DNA of 64,000 bases. Source: Bugula neritina. Lineage: Eukaryota > Bryozoa > Gymnolaemata > Cheilostomatida > Bugulidae. Below the pieces are notes generated by a model that searched no databases, was not told where the DNA came from, and worked only from the letters and a program-made list of their open reading frames with translations. The DNA is taken from positions 21,523,819-21,587,818 of the forward strand of contig OZ037768.1 of NCBI GenBank assembly GCA_964035545.1, in the 5' to 3' direction. The position numbers and the translations under genes were made by a program. This document shows positions 23,601 through 37,400 of the stretch, piece by piece; position 1 is the stretch's first letter, and every line of letters starts with the position of its first letter.

Positions 23601-23651
23601 GCTCAAAGAAAAAAGATAATAGGAGGTGCAGCAAAACCAAAGCCAGAGTAG
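20618..23651 (+). CDS. HACD: Very-long-chain (3R)-3-hydroxyacyl-CoA dehydratase (HACD1/2, yeast Phs1 family)
   Basis: Removes water from 3-hydroxyacyl-CoA in the third step of ER very-long-chain fatty-acid elongation. Six exons join in frame: 20618-20703, 21090-21207, 21410-21639, 21896-21935, 22356-22494 and 23572-23651, giving 230 residues. Family blocks are easy to see: [94 protein letters not shown] and [14 protein letters not shown]. The catalytic Tyr/Glu pair, seven residues apart in this family, is present as Tyr153 and Glu160 (YPIGVTGE) and is split over exons 4 and 5. Six membrane segments are expected. The lysine-containing tail (AAKPKPE) is a plausible ER-retention tail. HACD1 and HACD2 cannot be told apart here. 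Confidence 0.94.
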
Positions 23652-23884
23652 CAAGAAAATTCTTCAAATCAACAAAATTTACTTACGGTTTTTAATGGAA
23701 GCCCAGCTGTGACTGTATATAATCGTACCTACAGTGTTGTGATTGACACATTATTTGTAAATTGTATTGTTTGAAGTGTGTTATTAAAAAGGAGCCCCTG
23801 CCAAAGAGGTGTACTTTACAAAATTTGGTGAAGTAAATACTTTGATTTTATTTATATTTTTAACCAATGAAATGATTTGTAGGA

Positions 23885-23890
23885 AATAAA
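23885..23890 (+). terminator. Candidate HACD polyadenylation signal
   Basis: AATAAA 234 bases after the HACD stop codon. On the opposite strand an AATAAA (plus-strand TTTATT, 23847-23852) could serve GSAP, so the two convergent 3' UTRs may overlap. Confidence 0.45.
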
Positions 23891-24225
23891 TATAAATTGT
23901 TTTTTGATTTCAAATTATGTACAAATATTGTTACCATAGACCATCTTTCAGATCATAAATTAGGAAATGACACAAAATAGTTTATAACTTAAAAATAACT
24001 TATAAATAGCCTTATTCTATTGGCTGTCAGTTTTTTCCTTGAATAGCACTTCCTAGCTGAATCCATTGATGCAAGACTCAGTCACAGTTTTCATATTGAT
24101 GCAATGATTATGCACTCTACAGGATGCGGCCAGTGTACAGCAAGTAGAAATTTTAGTGCCCCAAATCAATCTTTACTGTCAAGTGAGATGTGGTCAAATA
24201 TGATTTCTCTCAACAATATCTGATG

Positions 24226-25462
24226 TCAGCATTCAGCTGTGGTATAGTAGAACACAGCTCTTTCTAACATAGGGGCTGTTAGGGAGCCTTCCTCATCCTC
24301 TCGCCAACCTTATATAATAATAAGAACTTCAGCTACGGTCTCATCACAATTACAGGCATAAACAGAATGTCCTTACAGAAAACTGCTTTACATTCAAAAT
24401 CAATTCCAATTTTGATTCAACATAAATAAATAGTTCCGTTTAAACTAAGTTACTTTGTCTGAAAAATAATATGTTTTCAGCGATCTGATTTTCTCTTCTA
24501 ACTGTAGCGTACCGCTATATATTGTTTAGTATAACAAAGTAAAATCATTCAGTATTTTACCATCAGTGCTCATTATATAACACAAAACTGAGAGTACCTG
24601 CACGAGTCATTCGACTGACTAAGTGTGAGTATGATTGGGGGAGATCAGGATTGAATTCTTCTACTTCACTTCCTGAAAGATCAGAGTTTGGATTAACATA
24701 GAATTTATAAATATGTCTGATGTTTACAAAATTTATTAGAGCAAACTTGTGTAGACTAGGGAAAAGTGATGGATATATAAATATTACAATGAAATTCCAT
24801 AACAGAAAATAAGACTTTCTCTAGTAGAGTTTACCCACGCATGCTAAAAAGAACTATCACATGGGAGCTGATATAAAATGCTAGTTGACTTTAGATTGTT
24901 CAAAATATTAACTTGAAGGCGTTTTATTAATATAATTCATTCAGTTATTTCTGTTTAGAAAACTGGAACAAACTCGGTACTGTGACTGATGGAGACATGC
25001 AGTACAGCCAGTGCATGATGATGCACATGTTAAAGATGTAAAAGCAGTGGTGTGAAAAGCATGAGTGTAGGTCTATATAGTGTGTGCTAATATCACCTAG
25101 AAAACATGAAGTTGCTAGAACATAGTAATCCGATAACACAGAACAATGTTGAGCTAATACTTCCTTTTTCAACAAAGTCACAGTCTTGTCATCGGAAAGC
25201 AGTACAGAGGTCAATGGTTCTGTTAGATATATTTATAATGACAACCAAAAGGCTCAATAAAGCAAGCATTAGCAAACTTGAACATAGTAAAGAAGTTGTC
25301 TGTCCTAAACTATGTTCTACATAGAAATATCGCACAAAAATTTATATAATGTCTAACATTAGTGCAGTGCTTCACTAATAATGAATCAAAATATACTTTT
25401 GTTACCTGAAGAAGCTGTCAGTGACATGCGCCGCAGGTTTCCTTGACCAGAAGAATTCCTAC
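24226..25462 (-). CDS. GSAP: GSAP last three exons
   Basis: Exons 25462-25406, 24672-24598 and 24308-24226 (stop TGA at 24228-24226) join in frame to each other and, through a split Gly codon, to the exon ending at 30717. The peptide runs NLLSKYYN-G-RNSSGQGNLRRMSLTASS, then SEVEEFNPDLPQSYSHLVSR, then WREDEEGSLTAPMLERAVFY up to the C-terminus TTAEC. It parallels the human tail (LLQNYKKQPRNS, EFLPLNYFIEIL, AEFVEEAALKHT, from memory). RRMS is a basophilic-kinase-type site. These exons lie to the far side of the receptor kinase gene, which makes that gene intronic. Confidence 0.75.
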
Positions 25463-28400
25463 CTGAAATATAAGACAGAATGACTCATACATAGCCTATA
25501 TAAAAGATAACAATGAGGGAATATCCCTCACGGTCTATTCTCTCCTAGTTTGCATAAATATGGAAATGGCCAAAACATACCAAGTCAAAAATTAAAACTT
25601 AAGTTTTAATAACCAAGTGCATGAATAATACTCAAATAAAATCTTATCAAAGTTACAGATGCAAAATTTATGATTAATAGATTAACAGTGTGTGCAAAAT
25701 ATCTCTTTTTACTGATATTTCATAATTGCTTGCACCATAGCATTTGTTAATTCAGCCGTGAATATTTTGCTGTGACAAATATCATCATTTCGTAATTACT
25801 GATTAATTAGTAAAGATTGCAAAATAGATTGGCTAAGCACAAAGCACAGGCTATTCATGGTTGGGTGCTTAGTCTATACTCCAAGAATGTCTATTAAATC
25901 ATTTATGGAAGAGGGCTTCATATACGTAAAATGACGGTGCTACAACCAATGAGGGGGTGGTGGAACTCTGGGCCAATCATTCCCCACTTTTCAAAGCTCA
26001 ACATACTGTTACTGAACCACACTGCAGTAATCAAACGGGATAATAGTGTGGTTGTCATGACAACCAATGAGATAAATGCCTAAAATAGTTTTAACTATGT
26101 CATACCTGATCATGCTTCAGTTATCGCCTTATCTCATTTTGTTAAAACCAAAAACATAGCAAAGCATGGAGCAGTTGGAAGCATGTAAACTTCAGCTATG
26201 GAGGTCAACGTAACACTTAATACTACGAGCTCTAACTATACGAATATATCAACAGTGCCTACAGGAACCACAATGACTTCTTCTGGAATACCAAACTCCT
26301 CTCTCATTATTATAATAGCTAGTCTAGGGGGAACTGCTGTTGTATTAGTACTAATTTTAGCCGTCATCTTCTGCAGACGTAAAAGTCAAAAGAGTAACTT
26401 TGCGTCTGTTGAAGAAGTCTCGAATGAAAGAGGAGCGCATAGAAACCTTTCTTTCAACACAACAAACAGCGATGAGCTTCAAGAAAACGACGATCCAATC
26501 TATCGACCAACACCGAACATTGAGGCTGATAAAGAAAGTGAAGTGAAAGATAGTGTGTATTCAGAAGTGCTACCAAAAGAGCGCTTACCTAGTACTCAAT
26601 CTCAGAATAGTGACTATGAAAATGCAGAAACTATTGCACATATCAACTCTACAGCAAAAGACTTAGCTCCACCGCCTCTGCATAAGCGAGGAAGTGGCCC
26701 CATAACTACTAACCTTTTCAGACAAGGCACAAAAGCCTATCATTTGTACAGAAACGCATTACAAGATTATGAAATCGATCCGAAAAGTCTCTCTATGATT
26801 GCCAAAATTGGCAAGGGAAATTTTAGTACTGTGTACTCTGGTATGGCAACATCACTGCCGTACACTGATGCAAACAATCAGCTTGTGGCTATCAAAACTA
26901 TGAAGAGCTCCGCTTCAGATTCCGATAAACAGGAGTTTCTGTATGAATTTGAGATCATGAAACTGACCAACACTCTACAACACAAAAACATAACTAAACT
27001 GCTAGCCTCCGTCACTACCAGCTATCCCTGCATGTTAGTCTTAGAACTCATGCCAAACGGCAACCTTCGGAACTTTCTTCGAGCAACTCGGTCACAGGAT
27101 ATATACTACAATCTCCATAGCAACAGTAACAGTCTCAGTGAACGACAGCTCTTGCAATTCGGAATAGATATAGCAAGTGGCATGGAAGGTTTGGCGGATC
27201 TTCAACTCTTGCATAGAGATCTGGCTGCAAGGAATGTCCTGCTAGACTCAAACCTGACCTGTAAAATCGCTGACTTTGGATTCGCCAAAGACATATTAAA
27301 CAAGCCAGTGTATAGAAGCAAGTCAATACTTCACAGAGCTCGGCCTGTGAGGTGGCTAGCACCAGAATCTCTATTTTACTTCAAACACAGTATAATGAGT
27401 GACGTCTGGTCATACGGTATCGTACTCTGGGAAATTGTTTCTTTGGGAAACCTGCCGTATCCTGGCATGAACGTAAAAGAGGTAAATATACTTTTCAAAC
27501 TTGTATAACTACTGATCATTTCTCATGAGCTCTCTATATGCAGCCTTGACTGAATTTTATTTTCCGCCTCTATGACGGTTAGTTTGACACCAGAGGCTAA
27601 ACCAGACAGTTTTTAAAACCACAAAATAGTGTTGAAGGCGCAAAGCATTTTGAAACTATCAACATTTCCTCAACTATAATTTAAAAAAAGCTGTTCACTA
27701 TAATTATTGTCAGTTAAATTTAGGAGGAGCAAATTTTGAAAATCCTAACTACTAGACATGGTTTCACAAAACTATAACATTGCTTTTTAAAATATATGAA
27801 ACACTTTTTCTAAGTTAGAGCTAGTAGAGCTAGCTCAACCGCAATAGGCTAATAGGGATTGTCGAAGCCATTAAACCAGGGATTAGGTGAAAGATGAGCT
27901 GATTTAATTTAATTCTCTCAGTTGGACTTCTTGAAAAACTCAACAGCAATATAAGAGGTTCAGTTCAACATACTTGAGAGATAAAACTTATGACAAGTTT
28001 TCAGTAAATGACACAAATTAGTTTATTAGCAACTACATAGTTACTGTAGGGCGTAGGTCGTAGGAGGTATCATTTGCCTCAGCTGCAGAACTACTAAATA
28101 ACAGTAAATCTCTAGGTAATTTAGAAACACTTTTCTATGGATAATGACATTTTTATTTATTGCTACGAAACAGATCCTACTGCCATAAAATGCCTAACAA
28201 CTTAAGGTGACAACCCCCATCCATCATGACACTGACATTTTACAATCAGTCTCAGTGTGGGCTGACAAATGGCAAGTTGGAGCAGTGTTAGCAGGTGCCT
28301 AAGTCACACATTTCTATGATAATGATTGGTTTACAAGGAGTCATAAAGATACAATTCGCACTTCATGGTTGTATAATATTAAATATGGATAGGAGAAAAT

Positions 28401-31400
28401 TTCAGCAGTTCCTATAAGTCAAGTGTCCTGTAGGTTACGCATACTATTAACCAACGCCAAACAATTGGCACGGAAAACTAGCATTGCGTTTGTCGCAAGG
28501 AGGAAAGTTTTTGAGGAAAAGTTTTAGCCAAGCGGCGCAATTTTGAGTGAAAAGTTGGACATCAAAACAACGCAGTAGATCATACGTCACCGCAACACGG
28601 TGTATAATGTCATCATGCACTTTTAGAGTGGTAATGCAGCTGTGAGCTAAACATGATTTGTGTGCAGCTACATACACACAAGGGGAATACACTAGAAGTA
28701 TATAGTATATAACCTAAAGCACTGCCATATACTCGTATATTTTATACTTCCATCTCAATATACTATGCAAGTCTTAACAGTTTATATGTTAGTGTAATGC
28801 ACTTGAAAATATACATAAATTCTTGTAGTATATATGGCTAAGCTTTGTAGCTTACATTATTAAATTCTGTACTACATACTGTTGAAATTGGTAGCTCAAA
28901 CAGTAGTATATTCTGTTGAACTCTGTATTTCACATTGTTGAGATCTTCAGTTCACAATGTTCGACTCTGTTCAGTACAATGTTGAACTCTGTACTATACA
29001 CTGTTGTACTCTGTAGTTTACATTGTTTTACTCTGTACTGTACATTGTTGCAGGTTCCAACTCAACTGTCTAAGGGATACAGAATGCAGTGCCCGAAGCA
29101 CTGCTCGCCCGATCTGTACAGAGTCATGAGCTGCTGCTGGGAGGAGACGCCCAAGTCTAGACCTCCGTTCCACCAACTGGTTGATAAAATGAGACAACTC
29201 CTTGACCAGGCAACCAGACTCATAGATATGGGCAAGATAGAGGACGATGATGACTATATAGAAGTGCTACCTCCTTTGCACCAAGAGCTCTTCACCGAGT
29301 ACCCGACTGTAGAATCTAGTAGTGCAGATGAAACAGACTAGACTTCTTTGTATTTATTGCAATATTGTATATTTATTATTTCAAAGTTTAACAATGCCTT
29401 GAGGTATGATATAAAGATAACATGTATAACAATGCTGTTTGTATGAAATAGTCATGCGATATAACACAAACTGATAATTTAAAATAAGCCTGGGCGTATT
29501 ATAGTTCATGTAGGCGAGTAAAAAGTCACATGAAATCAGGCATATGACCTGGACATGTATATAAAAATGCTATTTATTATCATTCAATACACCTTATCAC
29601 ATTATTTCTCAGAGTCATTGGTATTTTCACCGCATTACCTTTTGTTTAAAATGATTGAATAGAGATAAAATTAGACATTTCAGTGATAAGTGCGGAAATT
29701 AGAGAAATGATAATTTATTCAGCCGTAATGACACATACAGTAAAAAGAAACATGTTTTAGTTATAACACAAAAAACAAATTTCGTTTTTTTAAGTCACTC
29801 AGCTACTAAAAACATTGTGTGTAGCAAAGTAATTACTAAAAAACATTTAAAAAGTTCACACTCGCAGCTAGTTGCAACCAGGAGAAACCAAATGCTAATT
29901 TTTAAATTTCATATCTTCTTAAAACATTACAAAAATGTGGAAACTAATAAATGAACTGTCAGTTTTTGTTATAATAAACACATTACCAATTAGTTTACAT
30001 TACTAATTGCTTCCTTTTGCATTGTATAGCTAATAATTGAAAGTATTTCTGTTGACAATTGATAGGGCTCTGGAAACGGATATTATTACTGGGGAAAAAA
30101 TCACCATGGAATCTGCTATAATAATGAAAATTATGCATTTAGAAATACTCAATAAAAAGTATACGAGAGAGATGAATCCAAAAGTAGAATAGAGGGAAGT
30201 CGTGGGAGAATATGCAACGTAAAATAGGCAGAATAAAGCAATAAAAGAAACAGAGGAAAAAAAGGGAGGAAATCAAAGAAAAACGCGAAAAAAAGAAGAT
30301 GAGAAGAAAAGATCATTGGCTAGAAATCACAAAACAAAAGTAGACGAGAATAGAACAGAAACACACAGGAAAGCAATCAATTGTGTTATGAAACAGCTGG
30401 GTGACTAGCATGACATATGCAAAGCCTCAGTGACTTAGTAGATATTTCGTCAGAGGATTTCCTTATACTGCAACTGAGTAAGTAGAAAAAACTGCTGTAT
30501 AAGAACCACTCTATAAACAGCTTCGTGTTGGGGGTGATTGAGTGCAATAATTTGAGATTCTAGAGTTTGGAGTTGGGGGCTCCAAGTTCCAACTTAAGCA
30601 CCCAAATCCAAACTGAAGAATCCCAAACTACTGCACTCAGCCACCCCCAAGTCAGAGCTGCTTATAGAATGATTCGTTGTAAAAGACTGAGCAGACACTG
30701 TAGAAGTATAAGTTACCATTGTAGTACTTGGAGAGCAAGTTCTCAGCAACGAGTCGGGTGGCAGTTGCCGCCACCCCTACTGATTCCATCAACTTGCGAG
30801 ACCATTTGAGAGCTTGAGGTGGAGGCAGGAGAGCCAGGCATTCTCCCTTCACTGGAGCCTTGATTATGTTTTTATCTGCCAAAAGAAGTTACAAATAATA
30901 GCTACAGTTACTACTAGCACAGTACTACTACTAGCTACAGTTACCGCTAGTATAGTTACCACTAGTATAGTTACTATTAGTATAGTTACTACTAGCACAG
31001 TTACCACTAGTATAGTTACTATTAGTATAGTTACTACTAGCACAGTTACTACTAGCACAGTTACTACTATCACAGTTACTACTAGTACGGCCATGGCTAC
31101 TATTACTTTTACTGAGACTAGAACCATATTATAGTGTATCCATTACAAGTAAATCAATCCAAACTAAGTCACTAACATAATAGTAGTCACATAGCTATTA
31201 ATGTGGTAGTCATGTAGTACTAACTAATATTGTAATGCATTAGTCATATAATAGTCATATATAGTAGTCATATTATAATATAACAATCATATAGTATTAC
31301 ATTAGTCATCAGTAATATATTAGTCACATAGTAGTCATATTATAATATAACAATCATATAGTATTACATTAGTCATCAGTAATATATTAGTCACATAGTA

Positions 31401-34400
31401 GTCATATTATAATACATATAATTAGCATATAGTTATAGTCATATAATAGTCATATAGTGATCATATATTAGTCATATTCTTTATACTGAGATTATGTCTC
31501 TCAGGTAAGAATGTGGATTGATATTACAAACAAGTGTTGAATATTAGGAAGTTTCTAGAACCACAAAACCAGCACATATTCAAGGAAATACCAGATTCTA
31601 CATTTTCTATGCAGTGTTTTAACCATAAAGAAAAAATTAACTTATCTGCAGAAGAAAAAGTTTATTTGCAGAAAAAACAATTTATCTGCAGAAGAAAGAA
31701 GAGTTTACCTGCAGAAGAAAGAGTTTACCTGCAGAAGAAAGAGTTTACCTATAGAAAAAAATTATGTGCAGAAAGAAGAGTTTACCTACAAAAAAAACAG
31801 TTGATGTACAGAAAGAAAAATTTACCTGCAGAAAGAACATCGAGAAAGCCGTCAGTCAGTTCAACTAGCCCACAATTCACGTACTGCATGAATTCTCTAC
31901 AAGTGTGTATTAGAAACAAGGTTATACATGAATGTATGCATTTCTGGGTGTCATTTTTATTAATTTAAAGCTTTAACTTTCACCCTAGTATACTGAAGGC
32001 AAATTATTATGCTTGGAGAATTCTAAGAACATTTTAAGAACATTGCGAGATGTGTGGATTACAATTCACATATATGAAAAAACAACTACTAATTTGAATA
32101 TCAAGTTTATACTGCAAAGCAACTGATAGAAATTGCCAATTATAAAAATTATTTGTGTTATATCAATTACTGTGTAGCTGTGTTCTATCACACTAAGTAA
32201 TGCCGAATGCTGTAATCTAATAATATCCCAGCTTGTGAACTTACTCAGGGGTATGACTTTGATAGGCCAGAGTAGTGAAAAGAGTAGCAAACTCTGCAAC
32301 ACAAAGAGTCCACAAGGTATCAATACAGTATTCACATCATAGTAATATAATATTTATATTATAGTAATATAATATTTACATTATAGTAATATAATATTTA
32401 TATTATATTAATATAATATTTACATTATAGTAATATAGTATCACATTGCAGTAACATATAATATTTATATTCTAGTAATATATAGTATTTATGTTGTAGT
32501 AAAATAGCATTAATTACATAATAATATAAATGTTTACATTACAGTACTATAGTATCTACATTATAATAATATATCACTTATATTGTAATATAGTATTTAC
32601 CTTATAACAATATAATCACCACATTGTAGTAATATAGCAATTATATTATAGTCATATATACTAGATATTTAAGTATATCACAGAAATGTAAGTGCACCCA
32701 TATGTTGCATAGTGCAGTTATACATGCTATACACACAGGTGATGTAGATTTCAAAACATGACAAAAACATCTAGTGCTATTCACATACTATGGATATTAA
32801 AACCTATTATAGACATCGAGCACTCACCATCTGGAAGAGGAAGGCCCAGTTTATTAACTGCAAACATGTATCTCTCTAACAGGTGAAAGGCTTTTAATAA
32901 GTTATCTGGTTGTCTGCAACATAAATTCTTCCATTAAAAGACAATTAGCTCATATAATACTTTATTTGTAAATGCAAGCATGTGCTGCGCATCAAACACA
33001 CATATTACACACATACATTACTGATTTGCAACATCAAAGCCAGTTTAAATATTCAGTTCATGGTAATTTTAGTATGGCTCATTAACTGCGCCTTTAGCCA
33101 CTTTTACTTCCCCACCAACAGCGCAAGGTAAATACAAGAAGTGACGCAGAACTGAAGGTCTTCATGATGTAATTCACATTTCCAGAAAATTCCAACTCAC
33201 ATGTGTCAGCAGCTTCAAATGAGTCATCGAAATCATCAGCAGTTGGACACGCAGACAGACACAAAGACACACAGACAGACATACAGATACAGTTAGACAC
33301 AAAGACATACAGACAGACATACAGACAGACACAGTGCAGAGGTATACACAGGTAGACACACAGACAGACATATAAAACAAAAAGACACACATGCAAACAG
33401 GTAGACACAAAGACACACAGAGTGACACACATAAAGACGTACAGACACACAGACAGACACACATTTTGCAGACAGACATACAGACAGACTAACCTGGCAG
33501 CATACTGCTTGTTATGCAGCTGATTCAACCCAAACACATTGTACAGATGATGAAGTAAGACTTTCACTTGATTCAACAGAATCTTAGCGTAGGTCCAGCA
33601 CATGGTAATCAGTTCCTGCTTCTTGATATCAACTGTGGAGAGGGGGCTGGCTTTCCCACCCTTAATACCTGAGATTTTACTTGATGCCAAAGGGTACACC
33701 TTCCTCACATATTCGTGTATAGCATTGGCAAGCTGAAAGGTGATTATACTATTTATGTATGTGCAATACAAAATAGTAAAACCAATAAATTTATGTGAAA
33801 GTCTGCTAAAATGAAAAAAAGCATCACGCCCCCACACCCAAATTATTAAAAAATTAGGATAAAACATAGAAAATCAAGCAAAATTAGAAAACAACCTTTC
33901 TTATTCTGTTGTATTGTTAATATTTTATCAGTTTAATGCAAGAAACTATGTATATTAGCGGCTAAACTGTGAAAAATGGCTAAAAACCAGAGATATATAG
34001 TGTGTAATAAATTAAGTAAAATGACCCTAATATACTATTAAAGTCATCCAGGAATTTTAGAAAACAGAGGGCTTGAACAACATATTGGAGATAATAAATA
34101 CTTACATTGGTTACAAATTTTTCATCTACATCTTCGTTTAGTAGAGAATCTGGAAAAGTTACAGTATTATAGGAGTAGAGTGACCCGGCCCGATCTCTTT
34201 CACTGAACTGTGTGCCACCAGTGGCTACACTCTGATTCCTACAACCAACATGCTTTAGGTTTTGATTATAAATAAAGTAGGAGTTGTCCTCTTATAATAG
34301 AGAGAGCAACTCCAATTTATACAGTTGAGAAAATTAGTAAGTTATTGCATCACAGTTAACTGTGTGACCAGTACATTAATCACCTGTTTGCTCCTATTAT

Positions 34401-37400
34401 TGAATTTTGATGATCATATTTCACACATTATACTAACTCTGGTAGGATAGAATAATTTGACTAAGAATACGATTTAAAGTATCAAAATATATAATTATTA
34501 TACAATACTGTACAATATCTGATGGTTGCTGTGACGATTTATATAATGATATTAGCAATATTTCATCACATATTAGTATATTGTAATATTCAGTGTGTAC
34601 TTGTATACTAGGTATTATCTACTGTGTACCTGTAGGCTACTGTGTACCTGTATGCAAGGTTTTACCTGATCATAATATTCCTCAGGGAGACTATAATAGA
34701 TGGAGTTTTCTTCTTTATTGCTGACTCATCACTCACCATACGTCTGCTAAGCTCTTCCACTCTGAGCCTTAAACATCACACAACATTGTCTAGAGATGGT
34801 GAGACAAATCAGAACCCACATTGCTGAGACACAGCATGTCAAAACAATCAGCTGGCACTTTAACATTAATTTCCTCCAAGTACTCATCACCTACTGACAC
34901 CTGTTAACACCTACTGACACCTGTTAGCACCTACTGACACCTATTAACACCTACTGATGAAAAGGCATCACATGCATATAAATCTATCACAAAGAAATAG
35001 CTGCTTTGAAATAAAACCTGAAGTTACTCACATCTACTAAAAACAAGTGTAGACCACAAAATTGGTATTTTATAACCAGAATTATACATCAGAGGGCATC
35101 AGCCATGTGAAGATAAACTCATCATAACAAGCTTTCAAGACACTGGCAGTGTGGTTAGGGTAGTGTAAATATTTTGTATATACAAATCAGAGCTGGACAA
35201 TTTATAAACTCATAAAATATTTCTCTTACATCAACTAAAGAAAAGTGTTTTTGATAACATTTGGGCTGAGATCAACAATGTCATGAGATAAAGAATTGTC
35301 CAGAATTATACAAAACTCTTTAAACATATATCATATTTCATCCAAACATAAATTGATTTGCTCTCAGGTTTAATTATAATATTTAAATCAATATATAACA
35401 ACTGTAGAGTATAATAAAATAATTATTGCAGAATAAATATAATTATACTGCAATCTGTTGCAAATTGTCTTATAATTACTAAAAGGAAGTTACTTATATA
35501 ATTTAGAGTTGTGTGCTCTTAGCTAAGTGTAGGCCGTGTAGCCCACAGGAAATAGCTGAACTACTAGTTTGATGACAAAAGAGGGCACCTGTAAGCAGTC
35601 TGTCACCGCAGAGAGTGGAGTAAAAATGGCGACACATATGGGTGTCAGATATTCAAGCACCTCCTTAAAATTGTCATCCATTTATGGTGCTTACAAAAAA
35701 ATGCATGAACTTTAGATACTTTTCATCTATATAATGCCATTATTTAATGGTGAGTTTAGGAATATTACATAATTAGTGAAACATTTCTTCTACTAAATCC
35801 TATTCCGAATCTCGGTACTAGAGTAGCAAATTTGGAGAATATGTATTCTTTCAATTCCCAAATATTCAAAAATAATTATAATCATTGTTGTTCTTATACC
35901 TAAAAGAGATTTTCCTGCTATAAATAGTTGCTAAGCAAACTTGTATCTATGATTTAGAGCAGAAAAATAGGCAACACCCTTCAATAGAAGATAACTCTAG
36001 GCTAGTTGCCTAGTTGCTCTACATGAAATCTACCAGCAACCCATTCATTAGATAAATTCAAACAATTATTTTGTGTCCTTATTACTTTGTGGTTGTGATA
36101 ATGATAATGCAAGACGGCAATACAATGCTATGCTATCACAACTCTAACATGCCCCATGTTCAAAAAAATTCTTTTCCAGGGTCTAGAGGGGTGAAGCAGC
36201 TTATTCTCAAGAAATATAACTTGTTTATTTAAATGACTTGATAAATATTTGTAAAAAATTGTACTGCCAAATGACCATCACACATGCTTTGTTTTTGACT
36301 TTCTGCCTGTTTTTCAAGGTCAGTGTTAGGGTCATTGTAATATTATTTTGCCATGAAAATCAATTTGATGACTCAGCTATCAGGATCTTGATTCACTAGG
36401 GTGTCCAATCTATATGCCTAGTTCACAAAATCCTGTTAGAACAAGTAAATTGGCAAATTGGTCTATCTGCTTCTCGATACCATAAAAATGGGGATGGTGA
36501 TTTTGCTGTACAAGCTAATGTATCTAATACTGGTAGTTAAATATGTATTCCACTGAATCACTATGTAAAATAATTCCCCCACAGGGATTCAAACCACAGA
36601 CCTCTGGCTTGCAAGCAGGGGCTACTGGGTAACTCAACACTACACACTAGTAGCAATGTATTTCACCTTTACCTCACCTTAAAGCTGAACATGTTTTGAC
36701 TAGAAATAAGTGAAACAGAAGTTTCATAAGAAAAATTACACAATATTAGATTTCACCGCTGTAGGCATGGATAGCTAATCAAATGATTAAAGCTACAGCA
36801 TGTATGGGTTTAGCAGAAGGCTTTCATGCATGCTTTATTTCGAAAGTCTTTTTATCAAAAAAAAAACGTAGCTCATATGGGCTAACCACAGCGACTGTTC
36901 ACATAACCACAGACAAGATGGCCCGTAACCCTCACCACTGGATACATCCCCAATCAATTAACTCATGTAGGAGCAGTTATAGTTCTTCAATTTTATTGTC
37001 AAATTTTAGTTTGGGGCGCGAGTTGAAATTCTCACGAGGACATAACTTCATATGCTACATTTCTAATTTAGAACACAGGCTTTTCTCAATTTCTCTATTA
37101 CTGGTAGGTTTTCAACCAGGCGGCCTATGAGATGGTCCTGTACAAAGTAATGTTAGACTATAATGTCCGGAAACTAGACTTAGCTGTTTAGAACTCTTGA
37201 GCAGCTCCTCAATACCACAGTCTGCACTCGAATTCCCCTCAGCATGAGAACAGTCGACCACAAAAAACTTTATCTGAAGTGGGAAAAATTCTGTAGCTGT
37301 TTGAATAGCCATATTGACAATTTCCTAACTATTAGTCTACCAACCAAAGTAATTGGTTACCAAATACAGCTTTCCACAATGTTAATGACCTCTAGAAAAG

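Noticed and set aside
30450-30559. Possible last GSAP exon (frame ESQIIALNHPQHEAVYR, ending TGA at 30450)
   Set aside because: It joins in phase to exon 30875-30717, but exons at 25462, 24672 and 24308 also join in phase and match the human GSAP C-terminus much better. It could be an alternative end.
30814-31134. Thr/Ser/Val-rich frames on both strands
   Set aside because: Read-through of the 15-base TTACTACTAGCAC repeat.
31534-31968. 144-codon plus-strand frame rich in KKEF/PAEE repeats
   Set aside because: It is the antisense of the splice-junction minisatellite and GSAP exon 31896-31826; no domain.
33188-33240. Minus-strand frame ADDFDDSFEAADT with a good donor GTGAGT
   Set aside because: No acceptor precedes it, its end phase does not match exon 32913, and the direct join 33494 to 32913 is in frame and matches the family.
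36783-37312. Frames of 115 (plus) and 66 (minus) codons
   Set aside because: They overlap a dispersed repeat found again at 37440 and 38400; no recognisable domain or splice context.
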